Of a DNA stretch of 64,000 nt, positions 51,714 to 64,000 are shown piece by piece; positions within the stretch are counted from its first letter, which is position 1; every line of letters begins with the position of its first letter. The notes beneath the pieces are model-generated. The model was given only the letters and a program-made list of their open reading frames with translations, was not told where the DNA came from and made no database searches. Source of the DNA: Acanthornis magna (taxonomy: Eukaryota; Chordata; Aves; Passeriformes; Acanthizidae); the NCBI GenBank assembly GCA_036785705.1, contig JAWUZG010000084.1, positions 8,011,501-8,075,500 on the forward strand, written 5' to 3'. The position numbers and the translations under genes are program-made.

Positions 51714-54700
51714 CTTCTATTATCTGTCCTTCAAACCCCTGATCAGCTTGACAGGCAATTATATAAAACCAGGAAAGTGGTTTTATATAATATATATATA
51801 AATTATATATAATTTCATGTCTCTCTGGATAAATTGGGAAGACTCTGGGGTTAGAGTCAGGCTGGTATGAGAACTTCTCCGCCAAGCTGCCTGGTCATTT
51901 TCTATACATATTTCTGGCTGTAGATTTCTCACTTTTCAGAAGTTCATCTGCAATATCAGAGCCGACTGAAATATGATTTTCAGAGGGGCTCCCAAATGTG
52001 CCACGGCTGTGATGGATGTGCGATGCTGACAATGGATGCTCAAAGCCGAAGTGTGTGAGTTACTAAGCAGAAGTCTAAACTGCAGCTTGGAACTTTTATG
52101 ACTCAAGTCTATCCTAGATAAGGTGTTTCTTGATGGAGGAGGTGAGGAAGAACGTTATGTGCAATGGATTACAAAATCTTGGTATTACAGAGTACAGATC
52201 TTTCTGCAACAAGTCTCATGGTTGCAAAATCAGAAATTGCTGAGGCTCTGCCTAAGACCTATTTTAAGGTCTCGGTCTGTTCAGAGTAAGTCAGAATAAA
52301 TGGTGTCTTTTCACTCCTATTGTAAGATTAATACGACTCTGGGAATACTTTGTAGTTTTGTTGATGCACAGTAATGAAATAAAACTTTGCCTGCTAAACT
52401 TTCAGCAGAGAATAATGCCAGAAATGCTGCTTGTTTAGTATTCCACATTTAACTTGCAAGGCATGGAGTTAGGCTGCTTAAAATAAGTCTTGTAGGTAGC
52501 GAGAGGAAAAGTAAAATTTTCTTAGTGCTGAGGAGAAAATTCTTCTTTAAACGGATAAATGGAATTTATCAGCTGTTAACCTTTAAAATTGTCACCCTCC
52601 TTGTCTTTCAAACCATGCCAGTTCTGCAGGAGGTGTGTTAAGGAATAGTCTGCTGGCTTCTGTGCCTTTCTCCCGAAATTGTTTTTGTGGGGGAGGCTTT
52701 CTGGATTTTGAGTGCCATCTTGTGGTGCATTCTAAACACCTAAGGAAAGGTAACCCCCTTTTCACCACTAACCTGCAAGGATTTGCTTAGTGTAGAGATG
52801 CACCAACTCGAATTTACCTTGGAAAAATATTCATTGTTTAGAGATCTGCATTTTTTTCCAGGAGTGCTTGGCAGAAGAGGTTGCTACTTTGTATTTAAAT
52901 TCTCATCAGTTCATTTAAATTACTTTGATGTGTGGCTTGTGGAATAAGCCCTGAAAATATGTCAGACTGTGGTAGCCTGGGAGCTGTGTTGGTATACTAC
53001 CCTGTCTTTCCTCAGGAGATATGGCTTCTAATTAATGGTGATATATAGTGGATTAAAGAAAAATCTGATAGCAAAATACATGTAAGCTTAAGTTCTATTT
53101 ATTTCAAAACTGTTTTAGTTTCTTTGCCATAAAATTGGCATCAGTGCAGAAGCTTAAACCTTCTGGTTTAAACAACAACAGAAAACTTTCAGTGATGAAT
53201 CCAAGCTGTAAAATTTTTCATTTTAATAAAACCCTGTATAAAACGATGCCCTGCCATTTCAAATATCAAACCATTATTTGCATTGGAAGTACATTGGAAG
53301 ATTTTTCTGCCTTGAGTATACTGGGTGAGCATGGGCTACAAGAGCCCATTTATTTACCGTAGCAGGGATAAAGCCAAAAGGAAAGTTTTGAACCTTTTTA
53401 GTCACAAAGATTGACCCCCAAAATTGTAGCTTATGTGAGGATGGGTGTGTGTGTACATGTGACTTAAAGGATGAATAAAGGAGTGGCAGTAAAAGGTTTA
53501 GTGTAGAAATTTTTTGGAGTTAGCAAGATGTTTATTGGTTTGGCTTCTTGTTTGTTTGTTTTTGTTATTATTGAGGGCTCATTTGCAACAAATAAATAAA
53601 ATCAGCTAACACACCACACATTTAAAAGGAAAATAAAATGCTCCAAGAGGGAAACCTAATGGAGGTTGCAAGATTGCGAGCGAGCTGACGCAACTCTGTG
53701 GCCCATTAGTATCAAAGGTTACTAATACAACTAACAAAACCCATGTGGACAGCTGATCTTTGCTGCTGATTGAGTCAAAAGTTAATGAAGCAGATTAATG
53801 CAGTCTCTGTGTGCAAGGACAGAATGAAACCAAAAGATTTACTGATGTTCAATATAGTAAATAAACGTCAAGCTAGAAAGAGAAACCGCACAATGAAGAA
53901 AATTAACAAACACTCAAACAAACAAATGAATTTAAAAAAACCCCAGCCTGACAAGGTGTTGCTAAAACCAAATGCATCACGGCAAAATGGGTATGGCCAG
54001 AGAATGTTGGCGATTATCTTATTGCTTGTCTGTGACAGACTAACGGTCAAAGAAAAAAATACATTGTAGATGAATCACTTAAAAAAACCTCCAAACTCTC
54101 AAATACTTAAATTCTTAATTCTTGATTTTGATCAGCTTGCTTTACCCAGTATTACCTAGTATGATTTTCTGAGCGAGCACAGCTTACTCCCCAGCTCAAG
54201 CACATTCTTCATGGTAGATCTCTTCAGTTTTCCTAGCAAGTGGATGCCACAGCTACTGACTTTAAACACGGTTTGGTGGTCTCTCTGTGAAGATAACTGA
54301 AGAGAAAAAGAGCCTTTAAGTGCCTCCCTTGCCTGAGCACTGCTGACACCACCTGTGTTTCTTTATCAACACTTTCTGCACCGTCTGGAGAGCACCGGAC
54401 TGAAACACTGTGTTTTCCCCACGGAAAAGAGGTTTTTCCCAGATGAGCAAAAACATACCTATCTCTCAGCTATAAAAATAAGCAGAAAAGCTTGCAGGAT
54501 TGCAAAATATGAACTACCAAGTGGGGTATTGGCACTTTATTTGCGCTCTGTAGCTATGTGAAAGAGTGAAAAGCTATGTTTGATTTGTGAAGACAAATTT
54601 TGCAAATGAATTAATTTATCAGAGAATAATTAGAATCTGTCAAGAAGTCATGAAGACTGAAAGCTTTTGAAACAAAACAGACATCTGAATTTCATTTCTT

Positions 54701-55313
54701 GTATGTTGTTTTCATTTTTTGTCAGTATAGAAGACAAATTAAGTGAGTGCTGTTGACGTACTTGAAGCTGATAATATCTTCAGATTGTGTTGCTGACGTC
54801 TTTTTGTGGGTTTGGTGGGTTTAGTGAGGTTATTCAGAACATGGAGCTTTGTAGCCATGTTCAAGCAAAGCCTAACAAAACGTTTTGCAAGAAAATGCTT
54901 TTAGAAATACGAATTTTTAACTTGCGATATTGGGCAGCTTTTTGCCTTCTTTAAAGGGAATTATTTAATGTAATGCTTTCTGTACTGTATTTACAAAAAT
55001 TGCTACAGTGTGAATGATTTTGGAAAGAAAAAAATATTTTGGAGGTTTTAGGCTAGATTTGCTTTTGTAGGCTGAGGTGAATAGGAGCAGGAAAGCATTT
55101 TTACGACCAAATTTAATGTGCATGTTAAATGATTCATATGAATTCAAAAATATTGAAATAAGGCCATATTATCCTGTCATCACCATATCTCTGTTGCATG
55201 CAATTTCTTTAAACTCTTCTTTAGGGCTCTTGCTGGATAGTATTAACTAAGAATATGGCCCAAATTACATATACAAAAATGACGGGAGAAACATTTCTCA
55301 TTACATCCCATAA

Positions 55314-58889
<3,576 letters not shown>

Positions 58890-59607
58890 TAAGCACTGAA
58901 CAGAATTTTAAGGGCAATAATAATGCTGGAACTTGGCAGCATTAGTATTTAACGTAAAGCCTTGCGAATTAAGTCTCCAAATTCTGCCAGCATAAACTGG
59001 AAAAGTTAATTATGTACTATGCTTTGTAACTCTGGTTGATGGTAAGGAGAAATCAGGTCACTCTGAGGTTAAATAGTGTGCTCTGTCATAATAAGTAGGC
59101 CTTGATAAAAGCTTGAGTAGGAAATACAAAAAAGTCCAACATACATGATTATAAACCAAACTAGTTTAGTCTCTAAACTTGTACTGTCCTTGTTCCTCCT
59201 TCTTTTTACTTAAAATATGTATCATGTGCCGGCTTCCATGTATGCATATATAATTAAAAAGGTGAGACAATTTTGTCATGTTTGGTAGCTGGTGTTGTGT
59301 ATATTAAAATGTTTATTATTCCTCCAGTCATTGAACAAGCTCTAAGATAGATTAGGGTAGTTATCTCTTCTCTACTTGTTAGTAAAAATGCTGCAAATAG
59401 AGCTTTTAATTCCAGAATTAAGGTAACCTTTTGAATTAGGATTAAAATAAATGTTTTTTTCTGTCTGTGTAATGTTGTATATGACTGAAAATTCACACAT
59501 TTAATTTTATTTAATTGCATAAATGAGTATACCTTTGTTCCTGAAATGTGTAAAAATGTGTGCGGTTTGGTTCTCTTGTTTTGCTGTTTTTTGTAAATTT
59601 TTGTTTG

Positions 59608-59650
59608 GCTTTTTTGTTTTTGTTTTGTTTTTGTTTTGTTTGTTTTTTAA
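59608..59650. repeat. (GTTTT)n-type low-complexity run
   Basis: T-rich pentamer/hexamer array (ttttgtttttgttttgtttt). Confidence 0.85.
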
Positions 59651-60298
59651 ATAGTTCTACATAGGTCATAAAGAAAACATAACAGATGCATTTTTTAAAA
59701 AGAAAATGTGAGTTATGCTGGTAACTGATAATTATTAGTAGTGGAAGAAAATTTACATACACATATCCAAGAATATACTTATTAGTATTGTATTTGATTT
59801 TAAAGTGAACCCCTTAAATAATTTGGCCCTTTCAGTGGTCTTTCTGCTTTGAATAAAATATGATCTTTAAGTGTTTACATTGTAAAATTTAATTGTGGTT
59901 TGTGCAAAAAATATAATTGAAGCTTCTGGTACTAGCAGAGGTAGTCATTTAAAGGCTATATTTTCATGCTGATTTGGTTGCCAGGGTCCAGACAAACCTC
60001 CCCAGTTGTGTCCACTGGAAATAACCAGGGACCAGGGAAACTGCTTTAGCCTTAGCAACCATGGGATTTCAATTTGAGGCTCAGCCCTCTTGCTGCGGTC
60101 TCAGTGTACATTTACAGAGGGTTTCCTTACTTTTCTTATTGCTCAAAAGCAGCTCTTGGGAGCTTCTGTTTGATTGGTACGCAAATTCTTGATTTGGTTT
60201 CTTATTCGAACACTAGCTCCAGATGTAGCAAGCTGTAGTCTGTCTTCCTGCAGTAAATACTGTTGCAGTATTTTTCTGTGCTTTAAAGTGATATAGGT

Positions 60299-60424
60299 AA
60301 GTGATGAGATCCCCTCTCAGCCTTCTCCTGACTGAACAGGCCCAGCCCCTGCAGTCTCTCCTCTTGAGAGATGCTCCAGACCCCTCATCATCTTTGTGGC
60401 CTCTGCTGGACCCTCTCCAGCAGG
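60299..60424 (-). mobile_element. CR1 LINE fragment, minus orientation
   Basis: Inverted internal CR1 text (agatcccctctcagccttct, gaacaggcccagcccctgca, ctctgctggaccctctccag). It has no 3' tail, so it is an internal piece left after truncation at both ends. Confidence 0.88.
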
Positions 60425-61249
60425 TGGATATACACAGAAATAAATCCGTCTTTATTCTTTAACTCGTTTTTCATATTCATATATTTAAACAAGTGGTGGC
60501 AGATCAAGTATCATTTCTGTATTTGACTTTTTTTTTTGCAATTGGCTTAAGCAAGATTAAATCTGTTTTGGTAAATGCTGTTTCCCCCTCCTGAAGTGTA
60601 AGTTTTACATAAACTATTTTCACTTTGAAGTGCACATGTGCAGTTATTTTTAATTGCATATTACATTTTTGTTTACTAAAGGAAATATAATTTGAATTGT
60701 GGCATGAAATTTAGTCCGTGCAACAGCAGATGGCAGAATTGAGCAATTGAGTTTAACGATTTGGCTGCTGAAGCACGATCTGACTTGATGTCAAAACCAG
60801 CTTTAGTATTAAGTTTATAATAAAAAAAATGATTAATTAAATATGCAAAATTTATTTGAAAATCGCTGTGGCTCTGTGAGGTTTTCATAGTATTTCCAAA
60901 GTAATCAATCCTCAGATTTGTTAGGAAATAGCCTGCTTCAAATGTTCAAGAAAAGTGGCATATTAGAAAGTAAAACCTGTCACATGTGGTCTGAGTATAT
61001 TTATTGTGTCGTTTTAGGACTGTATAGTTTTTTGTTGCTTTCAGTCAGTTCCCAGCAGTTTTTATTTCATACAATTGACATATATTGTCTAGCTGGTCTT
61101 GAATTTGGCTTTCTAAAACCGTCTCTTTCTTGAATGGTGGTGGACCTGTCACATGGCTGTATAGCTATTTTAAAGGCATTTAATTTAATAAAAATGGAAG
61201 CGAAATGGAGAAAGAAAGAAAAAAACCCTTCTTACTGTTTTCTTTTCAG

Positions 61250-61356
61250 CCAGGGATCTCACTCAAATGGGTCTTTCGGTGCAAACCTGCTGGCAATACC
61301 AAAGCAAAGATCATCCTCTGTGACGTTGGCTCACCATGTGGGTCCCCGACGAGCAG
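61250..61356 (+). CDS. PDE3B: PDE3B coding exon 5 (KQRSSSV exon)
   Basis: 107 bases. The first base completes the split Ser codon and the exon leaves after one base of a Gly codon. It encodes SQGSHSNGSFGANLL, then AIPKQRSSSVTLAHHVG and PRRAG. The PKQRSSSV block and HHVG-RRAG are near-identical to mammalian PDE3B. R-S-S-S is a basic serine cluster of the kind described as kinase and 14-3-3 target sites in PDE3 linkers; the specific site here is inferred. The acceptor tcttttcag and donor GCAG|gtaaga are both strong. The following intron is only 165 bases. Confidence 0.94.
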
Positions 61357-61521
61357 GTAAGAGCAAGCAATTTGTACAGGAATGAGTGATCCCTCACAGG
61401 TTTATTCATGTAAACACAGGCTAAAATAACATCAGCACGTTCCTTGTTGTTTAAATCCAGTCTTTGCAAACAGCAGCAGCTTCATTGTCATCTGAACCCC
61501 TTGTAATGTTTGTTTTGGAAG
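61357..61521 (+). other. PDE3B: PDE3B intron 5 (short)
   Basis: 165 bases, by far the shortest intron in the window. GT at 61357 and AG at 61520-61521 after gttttggaag, a weak polypyrimidine tract. Confidence 0.9.
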
Positions 61522-61732
61522 GTGCATCTCCCGGCCTGAGTCCTGTGGGTTCACCGAGCCACGGATCCGTCTCCAGTGGGGCTTTCAGCAATTGGTCACC
61601 TGTAGAGTTCCCTGACACTGCTGATTTCCTCACAAAACCGAGCATTAACATACATAAGGCTCCAGGACACGCACCTAGCTCTCCAGATTTCCAGCAGCCA
61701 GTTAAAACACCTGTAGGTTATATGTGTAGCAG
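61522..61732 (+). CDS. PDE3B: PDE3B coding exon 6
   Basis: 211 bases, entered after one base of a Gly codon and left after two bases of a Ser codon (AG|gtactg). It encodes GASPGLSPVGSPSHGSVSSG, then AFSNWSPVEFPDTADFLTKP, then a less conserved part (HKAPGHAPSSPDFQQPVKTP) and VGYMC. SPVEFPDTADFL-KPS is diagnostic for PDE3B as against PDE3A. The low-complexity Ser/Pro composition indicates a disordered linker. The exon end was chosen at AG|gt because the next exon then restores the CSSCGRQ block that mammals share as NSCGHQ. The donor is not a strong consensus. Confidence 0.92.
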
Positions 61733-62317
61733 GTACTGTAAACTCTGTTATCATTTCAGTCACTTTGTATGTGTTGAAAAGAATGCAATTGAAATTAAAA
61801 CAAAAAAACCCCAAAAACCCCCCAAAACAAACAAAACAAAAAAAAAAAAAAGCAAGCCCAGTGCAGCTACTAGGATGGAAAAAGGGCATAAGAGCTCATA
61901 ATAATCTGTAATTGTGGTATCCATGGGAGAATAAAGAATGCTGAATGTATGTTGTTGCTTTGAAATGGCCCATCCTTCTCAGCACCTGTTATTGCAGGAG
62001 AGCAATATTCTATGGAATTTTAGAAAAGGAGGGTGTCTTACTTGGGAATTGAATTCTGTGTTTCTGAATACTTAGTTATGAGCTCTGCTTTATTAATTCA
62101 GGGATATAAGTCTGGAGGAGGTGATGGTTGATTGTCATCTAAGGACAGAATAAATGTGTGTCTGCCAAATTTAGGAGAAAATACTAAGGTCAATTGGAGG
62201 AACCTTCAAAAGCCTTTTTAAAAAAAAGTAATCTGCAGATATTTTTCAGTAGAAGACAGCAGTAGCAAAAGAAGAGAGTTACTGAATGTTGTAAATATTT
62301 TTCATGTATTCTGTAAG
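61733..62317 (+). other. PDE3B: PDE3B intron 6, contains A/C-rich tract
   Basis: 585 bases. An A-rich, C-interrupted low-complexity tract at 61797-61851 lies close to the exon 6 donor. Acceptor tattctgtaag at 62317. Confidence 0.88.
61797..61851. repeat. A-rich (AAAAC/AACCCC) low-complexity tract
   Basis: Runs of A with C interruptions (aaaaaaaccccaaaaacccc) ending in about fifteen As. Confidence 0.9.
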
Positions 62318-62391
62318 CTGTGGACGTCAGATACTCAAGCCTGTTCCAACACCAGAACCAGAATTTGCAGAATACAGAGACAGAAAATCAG
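62318..62391 (+). CDS. PDE3B: PDE3B coding exon 7
   Basis: 74 bases, completing the Ser codon and leaving after one base of a Gly codon. It encodes SCGRQILKPVPTPEPEF and AEYRDRKS. The CGRQILK start matches the mammalian CGHQMLK block and the -KSG end matches GKSG. The middle is poorly conserved and acidic/proline-rich. The acceptor (gtaag, preceded by ttcatgtattct) and donor TCAG|gtggga are acceptable. The exon was too short to give an obvious open frame. It is placed because it alone keeps the frame between exons 6 and 8. Confidence 0.88.
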
Positions 62392-62899
62392 GTGGGATTT
62401 CAAAATAGACAAATACTTGATATAAAATTGCTGCTTTTTTTAAAAGCCAGTTAAATTAAAAATTATTTATATATAAAATTTTCCCTGTGTTTTAACTTAT
62501 ATGTGTATTTTATTTTGTTTCGTGTCTTAGAATAATCAAAATAATACAAAATATTGCCTGCTTCGTAGTAAGGATTTTAAAGCAGTTTTCCACTAATACT
62601 TTTATGATTCTGTACTCCATATATCAAACCAGTTCTCTACCCACTAAGCTGAACTAATCACTGAAGCAATTTTTGTCAATATAAAGCTATGCATTTAGCT
62701 TTTTTAAATCTTCAAATAGGTTTTTTCTGATAAATTTTGTAATTTACAATTTTTTGGGTATATTTCTTAAAATGGTTTAGAAACAAGCTATTATTTATAC
62801 TTCTGTGACATATCTATATGACCAGTTCAAAAATTATTAGACAGTAGAAATTTATAAATAAATTATTGATATGGTATTTCTGTATGTGTTTTCTTTAAG
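62392..62899 (+). other. PDE3B: PDE3B intron 7
   Basis: 508 bases, strongly AT-rich, no element recognised. Acceptor tgttttctttaag at 62899. Confidence 0.88.
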
Positions 62900-63003
62900 G
62901 TGAAATTGGAAGTGCCAATGTTTCAAAAGAATCTTTCCACCATATGGAGAAGAGGACAGATGAAAGGAAGGAAATGATCGATCAAACACAAAATAAACTG
63001 CTT
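62900..63003 (+). CDS. PDE3B: PDE3B coding exon 8
   Basis: 104 bases, completing the Gly codon and ending in phase 0. It encodes GEIGSANVSKESFHHME, then KRTDERKEMIDQTQNKLL, a highly charged stretch. SKESF--ME is the block shared with mammalian PDE3B. The following charged region is clearly shorter than I recall for mammals (roughly 16 residues across this exon and its neighbours). The acceptor tttctttaag and donor CTT|gtaagc are good. It lies just before the catalytic domain and probably forms a flexible charged tether. Confidence 0.88.

Positions 63004-64000
<997 letters not shown>

Noticed and set aside
61464..61901. 145-codon open frame taken as a whole gene
   Set aside because: Only 61522-61732 is coding. 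The upstream part is intron 5 and the downstream part runs through intron 6 into the A/C-rich tract.

Overview
The window is vertebrate nuclear DNA and almost certainly avian: it is AT-rich, exon-sparse, and carries about ten copies of the CR1 LINE 3' region with the characteristic tails (ggtcccttccaaccc / attctatgattc type). The only protein-coding gene I can support is PDE3B, the cGMP-inhibited, membrane-associated 3',5'-cyclic nucleotide phosphodiesterase, on the + strand. Eight consecutive coding exons lie at 55401-63879. Joined at canonical AG/GT sites they give one uninterrupted reading frame of 1074 nt (358 codons), from the [14 protein letters not shown] block to the ILSQ that opens the catalytic domain. 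Exon 1 (membrane segments) is not in the window and must lie upstream. The HD-type catalytic core with its metal-binding histidines lies downstream of 64000.

Layout. Positions 1-55400 read as one very large intron (intron 1 of PDE3B, 5' end not in view). I see no further exon there. It holds CR1 fragments at about 12.65, 14.9, 15.9, 20.8, 33.95, 39.6 and 42.1 kb. It also holds much older CR1/L3-type relics: a sense reverse-transcriptase-region fragment at about 26.1-27.1 kb, an antisense 3'-region fragment at about 42.86-43.84 kb and a short 3' tail near 47.4 kb. Several short tandem repeats and some unusual non-repeat structures complete it. From 55401 on, short exons alternate with introns of 165 to about 2400 nt, two of which contain further CR1 fragments (57.85 and 60.3 kb).

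The exons seen here encode the regulatory linker between the N-terminal membrane region and the catalytic domain. They include serine-rich basic motifs (LRRSSG, KQRSSSV) of the kind used by AGC kinases and 14-3-3 proteins in PDE3 regulation. The most unusual non-coding signals are a near-perfect 31-bp-arm hairpin at 11043-11109, a full palindromic CRE (TGACGTCA) inside a small inverted repeat near 19.73 kb, and a compact CpG-containing block at 6.46-6.86 kb. I found no tRNA, rRNA, CRISPR, bacterial or viral gene, and no evidence for a novel multi-gene system. Similarity statements come from recall of family sequences, not from a search.
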